A stretch of DNA of 64,000 nucleotides, from assembly GCA_017550525.1 (NCBI GenBank), contig JAFZOU010000050.1, positions 1 through 64,000 of the forward strand, read 5' to 3'. Each line of letters begins with the position of its first letter. Position 1 is the first letter of the stretch. This document shows, in pieces, positions 34,631 through 43,270 of this stretch. The notes below the pieces were generated by a model. It made no database searches. It was not told the origin of the DNA and worked only from the letters and a program-made list of their open reading frames with translations. The position numbers were made by a program, and so were the translations under genes. This stretch comes from Bacteroidales bacterium (GTDB taxonomy: Bacteria > Bacteroidota > Bacteroidia > Bacteroidales > UBA932).

Positions 34631-34966
34631 TCACTTCTTAGGTTTTGTAGCTCTCACAAACCGAGTCATCTTTTTCCGTAGCTCTCCCACATCCTCAAGC
34701 AACTCATACACAGCATCTTCCGTCATGGCGTCCCGGCAAATCTCCGGTGAGAACTTCCCTCTTTCATCGGCCTCAAAATCTTTAAGCCACTCCCCTGAAT
34801 CAAGGTACTCCTCCAGCTCTGCAATGCGGTCAAGATTATGGAGCAGCCCCCTTACGGCTACATCGGCACGGTTAACCCTCTTGCGAAGATCCCGGTACAC
34901 CTTGCCATAATGGTTTACACGGAGAGCATCCTCTCCATACACCTCAAGTATTTCCTTTTTGTCCAT
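34631..34966 (-). CDS. DUF4298 family protein
   Basis: 111 aa, mostly helical and charged. LDRIAELEEYLDSGEWLKDF followed by EADERGKFSPEICRDAMTEDAVYELLEDVGELRKKM matches the core pattern I remember for DUF4298 (SxEWxxDxExDExGxxPxxLxxGVLSEDxxYdLLE). No signal peptide or membrane segment, so cytosolic. No function is established. Followed upstream by a 50 bp perfect palindrome that separates it from the nucleotidase operon. Confidence 0.75.
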   Translation of the reverse strand: MDKKEILEVYGEDALRVNHYGKVYRDLRKRVNRADVAVRGLLHNLDRIAELEEYLDSGEWLKDFEADERGKFSPEICRDAMTEDAVYELLEDVGELRKKMTRFVRATKPKK

Positions 34967-35003
34967 ATGTTTCCAGTGGAGACTAAGTAGTTGAAGTACA
35001 AAC

Positions 35004-35053
35004 AGTTACACGGTTATTTGGGATTACCGGTAATCCCAAATAACCGTGTAACT
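35004..35053. terminator. 50 bp perfect palindrome
   Basis: Positions 35004-35028 are the exact reverse complement of 35029-35053, with no loop (centre ACCGGT). It lies 44 bp beyond the end of the nine-gene operon and 37 bp before the DUF4298 gene on the same strand. Likely terminator or cruciform site. Confidence 0.8.
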
Positions 35054-35097
35054 TATTGATTATAAAGCAATTAAGCAGCACCGCATCGGCATTACAA

Positions 35098-35922
35098 TTA
35101 GAGCCTTACATGGATCTCGCCCATATTGACGCCCATCCAGCCGGTTTGGACAATGGGGACCTTCTTGCCGTCAAGGTTCTTCACGTACTCCGGCTTGTCC
35201 AGGAAGGTGTGGGAGTGGCCGCCAACCACAAGGTCAATTCCGCGGGTAGCGGCAACAAGTTGAGGGTCAGTGATATCCCCGGGGTTATGTTCCGTGTAGC
35301 CGATATGAGTAAGGGCAATCACAAGGTCACAGTGGGGGCGGAGTTCATCGGCATACTTCTGGACCGTGGGAATCATGTCAAACTCCGGGATACGGTTGGC
35401 TATGTCACCGGCCAGCATATCCTTGAGGCTGCAGAGGACGCCGATAATCCCTATGCGGCGACCGGCCTTTTCCACAACAACGCAAGGCTTCACGTACTTC
35501 CCCATCTCAAAGGGAGAGAAGTCATAGTTGCAAACAACCACAGGTACCTCAAGACTTGAAAGACGCTCTCCAAGGGCCTCTATGCCGTTGTCAAACTCAT
35601 GGTTGCCAAGGGTTACTGCATCGTACTTAAGGTCATTCAGAATCTCCACCTCCACCGTTCCGCCAAACTCACTGAAATAGGACGACCCTTGGCTGAAGTC
35701 TCCGGCATGAAGAAGGAGGACATTCTCCGGGCCATCGGCCTTACGGACGGAATCTATGTATGCTGCACGCTCCAGGGCGCCGCCCATGCCGGCAAATTCA
35801 CCGGTGCGCTCAGGCTCCAGATGACTGTGGGTGTCGTTTACGTGAAGTATTGTAAGCACGGGGCCCCTGTTACAGGCCGCCATGAAAAGAACTGCCAAAG
35901 CAGCTAAAACTATCTTTCTCAT
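35098..35922 (-). CDS. Metallophosphatase half of a 5'-nucleotidase (lipoprotein)
   Basis: 274 aa. Lipobox AVLFMAACNRG, then the calcineurin-like phosphoesterase signature: ILHVNDTHSHLEP (metal ligands Asp, His), LLHAGDFSQGS, TLGNHEFDNG, LVVGGHSHTFLD. These are the N-terminal domain of UshA-type periplasmic 5'-nucleotidases that release phosphate from nucleotides. The C-terminal substrate-binding domain is not here but is encoded by the gene just upstream, 3 bp away. Last gene of the long operon beginning at 43126. Confidence 0.92.
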   Translation of the reverse strand: MRKIVLAALAVLFMAACNRGPVLTILHVNDTHSHLEPERTGEFAGMGGALERAAYIDSVRKADGPENVLLLHAGDFSQGSSYFSEFGGTVEVEILNDLKYDAVTLGNHEFDNGIEALGERLSSLEVPVVVCNYDFSPFEMGKYVKPCVVVEKAGRRIGIIGVLCSLKDMLAGDIANRIPEFDMIPTVQKYADELRPHCDLVIALTHIGYTEHNPGDITDPQLVAATRGIDLVVGGHSHTFLDKPEYVKNLDGKKVPIVQTGWMGVNMGEIHVRL

Positions 35923-35925
35923 ACC

Positions 35926-36780
35926 CTAGTCCTCCATTATTACACGGCCATCGGCCTTGGCTTCAATAACTTCACCCTTGGCCTCCATGCCCTTCACATA
36001 CCATAGCATCACTTCCTTCAGAAGCACGGTGGAAAGGGTCACATCCTCTGCCAGGGCACCGATATTCAGTTTGTCACCGCCGTCCAGAAGGAAATCTATG
36101 GTGGTGACGTTGTAGATGCGCTCAGGGTCAATGGGCTCTCCGCCAACAAGGGCGCTCACAAGTTTATGGTCCTTTACGCGGATTGTGGCGCCGGAAGTGG
36201 CCTGGAAGGCCTTTGTTGCAGACAGCTGCTCAAACAATTCCGTTAGGGCCGATCCCTTCATCTTCACATAGCACACGTAGTTCTTGAAAGGGAACATGGA
36301 AGAGATGTCCTCCATGGTGATGGCTCCCTTGGGCATGGGTACGCGGATGCCGCCGAAGTTTGTGACGGCAAAGTCCATTGGCACCTTGAAAAGCTCAGTG
36401 CCGTAGGCCCTCAGGGCATCGGCAAAGAGGTTTCCAAGAGGAAGATCCGGGTCTGTCCTCAGGTTCTGATACTCCCCTGCACTATGGCCGATAACCGTCT
36501 TGAGCGGTGCCAGACGCCTCTGGGCCTCCATGAGGACCTCCGCAACCTCTGCCACCGGGCTATCTTCATCATAGCGGACGCCGGAAGGAGTGAGATAGAC
36601 ATCATCCTCAAACGTGCCAAGCGCCGTGGACTGGTTTTCCAGCGTTACGGGCTGGGCAGCGGCCCTGTGACCGTCCATGGGCACAAGGCGGTAGTCCACC
36701 CTGGGGGCACAGGCAGCGAGAATCAGGAGATACCCGGTCAGGCCGCGTATGACGAGATGCTTTATTTCATTTTTAACCAT
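35926..36780 (-). CDS. 5'-nucleotidase C-terminal domain protein
   Basis: 284 aa with lipoprotein-type signal (LLILAACAPR). TVIGHSAGEYQNLRTDPDLP LGNLFADAL, DFAVTNFGGIRVPMPKGAI, MEDISSMFPFKNYVCYVKMK and YNVTTIDFLLDGGDKLN are the substrate-binding domain of the UshA/YfkN family, where aromatic residues stack on the base. It probably works with the metallophosphatase encoded next, as two separate polypeptides in reversed order compared with the usual fusion. The start lies 18 bp inside the ABC permease gene end. Confidence 0.9.
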   Translation of the reverse strand: MVKNEIKHLVIRGLTGYLLILAACAPRVDYRLVPMDGHRAAAQPVTLENQSTALGTFEDDVYLTPSGVRYDEDSPVAEVAEVLMEAQRRLAPLKTVIGHSAGEYQNLRTDPDLPLGNLFADALRAYGTELFKVPMDFAVTNFGGIRVPMPKGAITMEDISSMFPFKNYVCYVKMKGSALTELFEQLSATKAFQATSGATIRVKDHKLVSALVGGEPIDPERIYNVTTIDFLLDGGDKLNIGALAEDVTLSTVLLKEVMLWYVKGMEAKGEVIEAKADGRVIMED

Positions 36781-38171
36781 TTCCAGAGGTCTTTGAAAGT
36801 AGATTTCTTACCATACATAAGGATACCCACCTTATAGATTTTGGCCGATGCCCATGCGCACGCCACGAAGGTTCCTATGAGCAGTACAATACTTAGCACA
36901 AGCTGCCACATGGGCACGCTGAAGGGGATGCGCGCAAGCATCACTATGGGGCTGGTGAAAGGAATCATGGAGAACCAGAACACCAGCTGGCTGTCCGGGG
37001 CCTTGAAGGCATACAGGGCCACAAAGAAGCCCAGCATGAGCGGAATGGTGATGGGCAGCTGCAGCTGGGAGCTGTCTCCTTCATTCTCCACTGCACTGCC
37101 GATTGCAGCAAAGAGGGACGCATACAGGAGGTATCCGAAGATGAAGAAGAACAGGAACGCAATTCCAATCTCCGCAAGATTGATATTGCCGATGGTACTC
37201 ATGATGACCTCCATTCCAGAAGGTTCTCCGGCCGATACTGAAGTGGTGTCCGTGACAGCCTTCAGGGAGTCTTCAAGGGTAATCTGACCAGGAAGGTTCA
37301 CATCCGGAGACATCTGCTGGACCATCTCAGTGGTGGGATCATCACTCATGAGGCCCATAATCTTGTCCTTCCCTATTATACCCATGGCAACGCCAAGCAG
37401 CATTCCGGTAAGAAGGATCCACAGCAGGAACTGGGTGATAGCCACAAGGGCAACACCGATAATCTTGCCAAAGAGAAGTTCACTGGCCTTCACGGAAGAA
37501 ACCAGGACTTCCACCACGCGGGAGCTCTTTTCTTCAATGACGGAACTCATGACCATGCCGGAGAACAGGGCAATGAACATGTAGATGGCCATTCCCAGAA
37601 TCATACTCAGGGCCATGTAGATGCCGGATTCGGAGATGGTTTCCTTACCGGATTCGTCAATGGTGTAGCTGCGGAGTTTTACGTTGGACTTCACGCCCGC
37701 CATAATCTCTTCCAGGTTCTCTACGCCGCTCTGCTCTATGCGGTAAGCCTCAACGGCATCATTGATACGGTCCTCAATCATTGAGCCCGTGTCCATGCCA
37801 AGGGGCTTCTCGCTGTAGCAATCGGCCTTGACGCTGCGGCTTTCAGCATCCAGTTCAGAGATGCTGAGGAGAACGTCTATGCCTGTAGCCTTGAGGTTCG
37901 ACTTAAGGCTATCTGCAATGGCATCCGGTCCAAGGTCTATGTAATCCGTAACATCGTTGTCTTCCAGGTAAGGGAGCACAATGCCGCTGCGGTCTATGAC
38001 GCCCACTTTCTTGGCCTCTTCCTTAGTACCCATCATGATGACGGTAGGAAGGATGCAGATGGCCGCAAAAAGGATAGGGGCAAGGAATGTAATAAGGAGG
38101 AAACTCTTCTTCTTGACCTTGTTCAGATACTCCCTCTCAATGATAATGCCTAATTTCTTAAAGTTCATCAT
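36762..38171 (-). CDS. ABC-2 type exporter permease (NatB-like)
   Basis: 469 aa. One N-terminal membrane helix (KKSFLLITFLAPILFAAICI), a long extracytoplasmic domain (res ~45-180), then five helices (AIYMFIALFSGMVMSSVIEE KSSRVVEVLVSS; AITQFLLWILLTGMLLGVAM; LAEIGIAFLFFFIFGYLLYA; LPITIPLMLGFFVAL; VLSIVLLIGTFVACAW). The phrase EEKSSRVVEVLVSSV is typical of NatB-like permeases of sodium or multidrug export. Pairs with the ATPase gene 3 bp upstream. Substrate unknown. Confidence 0.9.
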   Translation of the reverse strand: MMNFKKLGIIIEREYLNKVKKKSFLLITFLAPILFAAICILPTVIMMGTKEEAKKVGVIDRSGIVLPYLEDNDVTDYIDLGPDAIADSLKSNLKATGIDVLLSISELDAESRSVKADCYSEKPLGMDTGSMIEDRINDAVEAYRIEQSGVENLEEIMAGVKSNVKLRSYTIDESGKETISESGIYMALSMILGMAIYMFIALFSGMVMSSVIEEKSSRVVEVLVSSVKASELLFGKIIGVALVAITQFLLWILLTGMLLGVAMGIIGKDKIMGLMSDDPTTEMVQQMSPDVNLPGQITLEDSLKAVTDTTSVSAGEPSGMEVIMSTIGNINLAEIGIAFLFFFIFGYLLYASLFAAIGSAVENEGDSSQLQLPITIPLMLGFFVALYAFKAPDSQLVFWFSMIPFTSPIVMLARIPFSVPMWQLVLSIVLLIGTFVACAWASAKIYKVGILMYGKKSTFKDLWKWLKMK

Positions 38172-38174
38172 GGC

Positions 38175-39032
38175 CTATTCCTCCTCTCCTTTAACCAGTT
38201 TGATAAATATGTCGTTCATGCGCGGGATAACCTCCTTAAAGGAGTTGATAGTTACTCCCTGGCCGATAAGCTCCGTTAGCTTGGCGTTTACATCCGGCCT
38301 TGCCACAACTATTGCGCGGCGGGCAAGGGTATTGTCAGTATACTCAATCTCAACGTTGTCCTCACCGTGCATGCGGCGGATTTCATCCGTACCGCCGGTG
38401 ACAACCAGCTTACCGTGATTGATGAGGGCGATGTTCTCACAGAGTTCCTCCACGGATTCCATATTGTGGGTGGAGAGGATAACGGTAGCGCCCTCGTCCT
38501 TGAGACGCAGGATTTCCTTGCGGATAAGGTCTACGTTAACGGGATCGAAGCCGGAAAAAGGCTCATCCAGTATCATCAGTGAAGGCCGATGCACAACCGT
38601 AGTGATGAACTGAACCTTCTGGGCCATACCCTTGGAGAGTTCCTCAACCTTCTTGTTCCACCAGTCTGCTATGTCAAAGCGCACGAACCATTTCTTAAGT
38701 TCCACAGCCGCATCACGGGCGCTCATCCCCTTAAGCTGGGCAAGGTACATTGCCTGGTCTCCTACCTTCATCTTGCGGTAAAGGCCGCGTTCTTCCGGCA
38801 GGTAACCTATACGGGCAACGTCTTGCTCTGAGATAGGATGCCCCTGGAAAAGGATTTGCCCCTCAGAGGCTATTGTGATGCGGTTTATGATGCGGATGAG
38901 GGTACTCTTACCCGCACCGTTTGGCCCAAGGAGGCCAAAGATCTTGCCTTCCGGAATTTCCAGCGACACATTGTCCAGTGCCACCTTTTCCCCGAAGGTC
39001 TTGGTTACATTCTTAACTTCAATGATTGCCAT
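38175..39032 (-). CDS. ABC transporter ATPase (NatA-like)
   Basis: 285 aa. Walker A GPNGAGKST (res ~38), signature region LSKGMAQKVQF, Walker B LMILDEPFSGFDPVN, and the switch His in STHNM. The C-terminal ~70 residues form the DUF4162-like extension typical of NatA/CcmA-type exporters. Powers the permease encoded next. Starts 3 bp after the holA stop, within the long operon. Confidence 0.94.
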   Translation of the reverse strand: MAIIEVKNVTKTFGEKVALDNVSLEIPEGKIFGLLGPNGAGKSTLIRIINRITIASEGQILFQGHPISEQDVARIGYLPEERGLYRKMKVGDQAMYLAQLKGMSARDAAVELKKWFVRFDIADWWNKKVEELSKGMAQKVQFITTVVHRPSLMILDEPFSGFDPVNVDLIRKEILRLKDEGATVILSTHNMESVEELCENIALINHGKLVVTGGTDEIRRMHGEDNVEIEYTDNTLARRAIVVARPDVNAKLTELIGQGVTINSFKEVIPRMNDIFIKLVKGEEE

Positions 39033-39035
39033 TTT

Positions 39036-40073
39036 CTATGATAGGATTTTTGCTACTAACTCTATTAAAAGCTGTGCCGGTGTAGCTTCTCCGGCGTCCC
39101 CGCCCTTACCTTTGTAATCATACTCTGCCAGAAGGGAAATCACCGCCTGACAGCTCTGAAGGGGATAATTCCTCACAGCCGCATCATATTCCTTAAGGAA
39201 ATAAGGATTCACGCCCAGTGCCTTTGCAACATCCCCCTGCGAGGGACGGGAAGGCAACATGGCGTGATATTTCAGGATACGGCTGAAGTGCGTGAAAAGC
39301 GGTGCAACGGCCATAGGAAGCATAAAACGCGGCTGTTCCCCAATATGGGAAGCAATGGTGAGTGCACGGGCATTTTCCCTGTAACTGAGGCACTTTGTAA
39401 GTTCAAAGATGCTGTACTGACGGCTTATGCCGATATTCTTCTCTATATCCTCAACGGAAATCTCCTTAACGCCCTCCGGGAGGTTCTTGAGGAGTTTTTC
39501 CGTCTCTACAGCAATTTTGCCAAGGTCTGTGCCGGCGCTTTCTGCAAGGAGGGCCGATGCTTCCGGGTGAATCCTGAGTCCAAGCCCCTGGTAGTAATCC
39601 TGGATCCAGCGCGGGACCTCATAATCCCTGAGGGCCGGAGAATCCACCACAACGCCGGTTTTGAGGACGGTTTTATAGAGGGATTTTCGTTTATCGGCCG
39701 ATGCGCCGTGCATGAGAATCACCAGTACGGTACTGTCAAGGGGGTTCTCACAGTACAGTGCGAGCTCCTCCAGGGATTTCATCTGCTGGGCTTCCTTCAC
39801 CACTACAAGCTGGCGCTCTGCCATCATGGGGAAACGCCTGGCGGCCGTTATTATGGTTTCTGCATCCACATCACCCCCATAGCAGACCGTCTGGTTGAAG
39901 TCCTTTTCCCAGTCCTGTAGGCAGTTCTCTAGGATTGCGTCACACACAAGGTCCGGGTAATACGGCTCATCTCCCATAAGCAGATATACACACTTGAAGA
40001 TGCCGCTGCGGACATCTTCAAGTATGTTGCTGACCTGCCTTGCGGTCTCTATGTAACCCTTCTGGGCAGCCAC
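39036..40073 (-). CDS. holA: DNA polymerase III subunit delta
   Basis: 345 aa. HolA opens the sliding clamp within the clamp loader. YLLMGDEPYYPDLVCDAILE, RFPMMAERQLVVVKEAQQMK, LVILMHGASADKRKSLYKTV, and the C-terminal ALGVNPYFLKEYDAAVRNYP are typical. The AAA-like domain lacks a functional Walker A, as in all delta subunits. One base after the hpf gene, in the middle of the operon. Confidence 0.93.
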   Translation of the reverse strand: MAAQKGYIETARQVSNILEDVRSGIFKCVYLLMGDEPYYPDLVCDAILENCLQDWEKDFNQTVCYGGDVDAETIITAARRFPMMAERQLVVVKEAQQMKSLEELALYCENPLDSTVLVILMHGASADKRKSLYKTVLKTGVVVDSPALRDYEVPRWIQDYYQGLGLRIHPEASALLAESAGTDLGKIAVETEKLLKNLPEGVKEISVEDIEKNIGISRQYSIFELTKCLSYRENARALTIASHIGEQPRFMLPMAVAPLFTHFSRILKYHAMLPSRPSQGDVAKALGVNPYFLKEYDAAVRNYPLQSCQAVISLLAEYDYKGKGGDAGEATPAQLLIELVAKILS

Positions 40074-40074
40074 T

Positions 40075-40365
40075 TTATTTGGAGAATTTCTTTTCCTTGG
40101 CGCGTACGATACGCTCCTTGAGAGCGTCTGCGGCGTCTGTTACTGCTTCCTCGAAGGTACGGGCATTGCGTTCAATAAGGAGATCCTCACCGGGAATGCG
40201 GGTTTGGAGCTTTACGCACTTGTTTTCTGCGTCCGGAAGGAGGGAAAGGGTGACGTCAATGTCTCCTAGATTGTCGAAGAATTTCTCTACTTTACCAACT
40301 TTCTTCTGGATGTAGTCCAGCAGCTTCTCGTCTGCGTCGAACTTGAGGGACTTAACGTTAATCAT
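40075..40365 (-). CDS. hpf: Ribosome hibernation-promoting factor (HPF/RaiA)
   Basis: 96 aa short-form HPF. INVKSLKFDADEKLLDYIQK, VGKVEKFFDNLGDIDVTLSL and EDLLIERNARTFEEAVTDAA match the beta-alpha-beta-beta-beta-alpha fold that binds the ribosomal A and P sites in stationary phase. It overlaps the recombinase gene end by 8 bp, so is co-expressed with it. Confidence 0.93.
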   Translation of the reverse strand: MINVKSLKFDADEKLLDYIQKKVGKVEKFFDNLGDIDVTLSLLPDAENKCVKLQTRIPGEDLLIERNARTFEEAVTDAADALKERIVRAKEKKFSK

Positions 40366-41305
40366 TTTTACCTGAGTTTTTTGCCCTTGGATGGGCGTTT
40401 AAGTATTGTTGTCTGAGCCTTGCGACTGAATTGTGCGTGTAAACCTCCGTGGCGGCAAGGTTTGCGTGGCCCAGCATCTCCTTGATTGCGTTAAGGTCTG
40501 CGCCTTCCTGCAACAGTGCAGTGGCCAGGGAATGTCTTAACACGTGGGGGGATTTCCTCCCTGTGATGCCGTAGCCGTCCAGTTCCTTCTTGACCGCCCT
40601 GTCCACGTATTCCGGATAAAGGGGACTGCCTTTTTCCGTTACAAGCAGTGGATCCCGGGGGGTACGGGACGCTTCAGTCATACTAGCTGCTTTCAAATAT
40701 AGTGAAATTTCCTGAGTTAAAGAAGGAATGAGGGGAATTTCTCTCATTTTATCTCCTTTTCCCACCACTCTAAGAGTACCGCGGGAAAAATCCACGCTGC
40801 CGATAGTGAGGGAAAGCAGCTCCGCGCGGCGTATCCCTGTGCTGTAGAGGATACTTATTATGAGCCGCCTCAGTCTCCTTTTGTACAGTTCTGCAAAAAG
40901 GGGCTCTTCCAGCTTCAGGCTCTCAAGGAGAGTGAGTTCCTCCTCCCCTGCCGCATGGGCCGATTCCTTTAGATACTCATCCATGGAACTCTCCCTATAG
41001 TACTCCGGAAGGCGTTTTTCCATCTTGGGACGCTTCACTCCCCTGACGGGATTGGAGGTCAGTTTCCCTTCCTTTATGAGCCAGTTACAGTATCCGCTCA
41101 GAGCACTGAGGTGAAGATGCACCGTCCTGGGCTTATACCCCGCTCCGATGAGATGGGCCTCGTACTCCCTTATCCTTGACGGGATGAGATCCGGCTCTCC
41201 CCCACACCATTCACTGAATGACGTAAGGGCATCGGCATAGAGGTCCTGAGTCCGGGGAGAGTATCTCCGGACGTCCCTGATATAGGCGATGTACCTGTCA
41301 ATCAT
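40358..41305 (-). CDS. xerC: Tyrosine recombinase of the XerC/XerD type
   Basis: I choose the ATG at 41305 (MIDRYIAYIRDVRRYSPRT), which gives 315 aa, the normal Xer length, and an 8 bp overlap with the CCA gene. The longer open frame up to 41386 would add unrelated residues. N-terminal SAM-like domain to about residue 100. Catalytic residues: Arg in STGIRRAELLSL, Lys in VVGKGDKMREIPL, HxxR in HVLRHSLATAL, His in LGHANLAATEVYTH and Tyr in the same motif. Likely resolves chromosome dimers. Adjacent hpf and cca suggest a stable housekeeping cluster. Confidence 0.9.
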   Translation of the reverse strand: MIDRYIAYIRDVRRYSPRTQDLYADALTSFSEWCGGEPDLIPSRIREYEAHLIGAGYKPRTVHLHLSALSGYCNWLIKEGKLTSNPVRGVKRPKMEKRLPEYYRESSMDEYLKESAHAAGEEELTLLESLKLEEPLFAELYKRRLRRLIISILYSTGIRRAELLSLTIGSVDFSRGTLRVVGKGDKMREIPLIPSLTQEISLYLKAASMTEASRTPRDPLLVTEKGSPLYPEYVDRAVKKELDGYGITGRKSPHVLRHSLATALLQEGADLNAIKEMLGHANLAATEVYTHNSVARLRQQYLNAHPRAKNSGKND

Positions 41306-42728
41306 GGGGATAAAGTCCCAGTTCTGCGGCACGCTCACGCATGAAAGCATCGGCCGCCTCAAAAGTATTGGGGATAACGCCGTCAAGGATGGCTTCCTTA
41401 ACCATTTCCTTAAGCTGGCCGATAGTATTGCACGGCTCTATGCCGAAGAGTTCCATTATATAGTCCCCGCTGATGGGGTTCTTCCAGTTGCGGATCTCAT
41501 CCTTGGCCTCCACCTCCGCCATCTTCTCCTTCACCAGTTCAAAGTTCCTGCGAAGACGGGCCACCTTTGCGGGGTTCTTGGAGGTTATATCGGCATTACA
41601 GAGGATCATGAGGTCTTCTATGTCCTCACCGGCATCAAAGAGAAGCCGCCTTACGGCGCTGTCCGTCACCTGGTCATCCACCAGGGCGATTGGCCGTAAG
41701 TGGAGCGCCACAAGCTTCTGGACGTATTTCATCTTCTCATTGAGGGGCATCTTGAGGGACTTGAAAATCTGGGGCACCATGCGTGCTCCCACTACCTCAT
41801 GGCCGTGGAAAGTCCAGCCCAGGGAGGGAGAATATCGCTTGCTGACGGGCTTGCCGATATCGTGGAGAAGCGCCGCCCAGTGAAGCCACAGATTTGGTTC
41901 ACGGCCCGCTTCCTGCTCAAACAGGACAACGTTATCCAGAACCTCAAGGGTGTGGGAGAAGTTCTCCTTGTGGCCTTTGCCATCTACTGTTTCCGTGCCT
42001 TTCAGGCGCACAAGTTCCGGGAAGAACTGCTCCAGAAGCCCTGTCTGGTCCATAAGGCGGAAAGCCGTGGAAGGCTTTTTAGTGAGAAGCATCTTGTCAA
42101 GCTCCTCCACTATTCTTTCACGGGAAAGGATCTTGAGGCGGCCGGCCATCCTTTTCATTGCATCCAGGGACTCCGGGACTATGTTGAAGCCAAGCCTTGT
42201 TGCAAAACGGATGGCGCGGAGCATCCTCAGGGGGTCATCTGAGTATGTCTGCTCCGGATCCAGCGGTGTGCGGATGATGCCCGCTGCAAGGTCCTTGATA
42301 CCGCCGAAAGGGTCTACAAGGGCGCCAAAGTCATCTTCCTGAAGGGAAAAAGCCATGGCGTTTATAGTGAAATCACGGCGGAGCTGATCCTCCTCAAGGG
42401 TGCCGTCCTCCACCACGGGCTTTCTGGAACTGCGGTCATAGGATTCCCTGCGGGCGCCCACGAATTCCACTTCTATACCTTTATACTTCAGCATAGCGGT
42501 ACCGAAGTTCCGGAAAACGGAAACCTTTGCCCCACACTTTGCGGCAACGGCCTCGGCCAGGGCTATGCCTGAGCCCTCCACCACTATGTCTATATCGTCA
42601 TTTGGAATACCCAGGAAGCAGTCACGGACGTAACCTCCTATCACAAAGGCCCTTACGCCCAGTTCCCTGGCCGTACTGCCCACCAACTTGAATATGGCGT
42701 GATCCAAATACCCTTCAGTCTTTGTCAT
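41298..42728 (-). CDS. cca: CCA tRNA nucleotidyltransferase with HD domain
   Basis: 476 aa from the ATG at 42728 (overlapping ATGA with the previous gene); the frame also opens at 42746. Class II CCA-adding enzyme: VIGGYVRDCFLGIPNDDIDI (nucleotidyltransferase GG and DxD), RRDFTINAMA, DPLRMLRAIRFATRLGF, then an HD phosphohydrolase domain (LHWAALLHDIGKP). It adds or repairs the 3' CCA end of tRNAs. Family assignment could also include poly(A) polymerase, but the HD fusion favours the CCA enzyme. Confidence 0.93.
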   Translation of the reverse strand: MTKTEGYLDHAIFKLVGSTARELGVRAFVIGGYVRDCFLGIPNDDIDIVVEGSGIALAEAVAAKCGAKVSVFRNFGTAMLKYKGIEVEFVGARRESYDRSSRKPVVEDGTLEEDQLRRDFTINAMAFSLQEDDFGALVDPFGGIKDLAAGIIRTPLDPEQTYSDDPLRMLRAIRFATRLGFNIVPESLDAMKRMAGRLKILSRERIVEELDKMLLTKKPSTAFRLMDQTGLLEQFFPELVRLKGTETVDGKGHKENFSHTLEVLDNVVLFEQEAGREPNLWLHWAALLHDIGKPVSKRYSPSLGWTFHGHEVVGARMVPQIFKSLKMPLNEKMKYVQKLVALHLRPIALVDDQVTDSAVRRLLFDAGEDIEDLMILCNADITSKNPAKVARLRRNFELVKEKMAEVEAKDEIRNWKNPISGDYIMELFGIEPCNTIGQLKEMVKEAILDGVIPNTFEAADAFMRERAAELGLYPHD

Positions 42729-43126
42729 TGAAGCATATCCTCCCACCTGGGGGCTTTCTGCATGAATTCCCAGCCTCCCATCACACGCTTGAACATGAAG
42801 GTTTTAGCGCCGTTTGTAATCACAACGTATTTCACGTCAAGCTCATTGTTATAGCGTATGGCCTGGTCTACTACCTCTTGATTCAGCTCCACCTCCGGCC
42901 TTTTGCACTCAACTATCATTATGGGCCTTGCGCTTCGGTCATACACAAGGATATCGGCCCTGTAATCCTTGGCACCATGCCTGAAAGCAACCTCAGAGCC
43001 CATCATGTGCTCCGGCACCCCCATCCCCTCATGCAGCACGGAGATGAACCACTGCCTCACGGCCTCCTCCGGCGTATTGCGCACGCTTTTTCTCCTCAGC
43101 GGGTCCCATATGTAGTCGCTTTGCAT
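42725..43126 (-). CDS. HsdR N-terminal domain protein (orphan restriction-type nuclease domain)
   Basis: 133 aa from the ATG at 43126 (MQSDYIWDPLRRKSVRNTPE), where a perfect promoter also points; the open frame extends to 43255 but that part encodes repeat DNA. RQWFISVLHEGMGVPEHMMG SEVAFRHGAKDYRADILVYD then IMIVECKRPEVELNQEVVDQ gives the PD-(D/E)xK-like D...ExK core of the type I restriction R-subunit N-terminus. No helicase, HsdM or HsdS is nearby. This stand-alone form is common in Bacteroidota and its role is unknown. First gene of a nine-gene operon. Confidence 0.87.
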   Translation of the reverse strand: MQSDYIWDPLRRKSVRNTPEEAVRQWFISVLHEGMGVPEHMMGSEVAFRHGAKDYRADILVYDRSARPIMIVECKRPEVELNQEVVDQAIRYNNELDVKYVVITNGAKTFMFKRVMGGWEFMQKAPRWEDMLQ

Positions 43127-43130
43127 ACTG

Positions 43131-43162
43131 CAAAAATACCATTTTCCACTGTTTTTTACAAA
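43131..43162 (-). promoter_or_regulatory. Strong promoter of the nine-gene operon, near-leaderless
   Basis: Minus strand: TTTG (complement of 43159-43162), 20 nt spacer, TATTTTTG (complement of 43131-43138). Only 4 nt separate the -7 box from the ATG at 43126, so the transcript would begin at or next to the start codon. Confidence 0.75.
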
Positions 43163-43183
43163 TCCCTCCATCAACGGGCCCAC

Positions 43184-43264
43184 CCGTCCGGGAAATCGGC
43201 CTAAAATCCGGATGAACCCGGCAAAAAAGGCTTTCCGTCCGGGAAATCGGCCCAAAATCCGGAT
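43184..43264. repeat. Two copies of a dispersed ~30 bp repeat
   Basis: CCGTCCGGGAAATCGGCC plus TAAAATCCGGAT at 43184-43213 and again at 43235-43264, 51 bp apart. The same element in the other orientation appears twice near 26088-26190. It embeds the genome-wide heptamer. Confidence 0.8.
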
Positions 43265-43270
43265 AGAGTG

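Noticed and set aside
34368..34634. 88-codon minus-strand frame
   Set aside because: It runs through the inverted repeat leader and palindrome DNA, and lacks family features.
42725..43126. Complete type I restriction system
   Set aside because: Only the HsdR N-terminal domain is present; no helicase, methylase or specificity gene nearby.
43184..43264. Possible CRISPR array
   Set aside because: Only two repeats with imperfect identity and no cas genes; it is a dispersed repeat pair.
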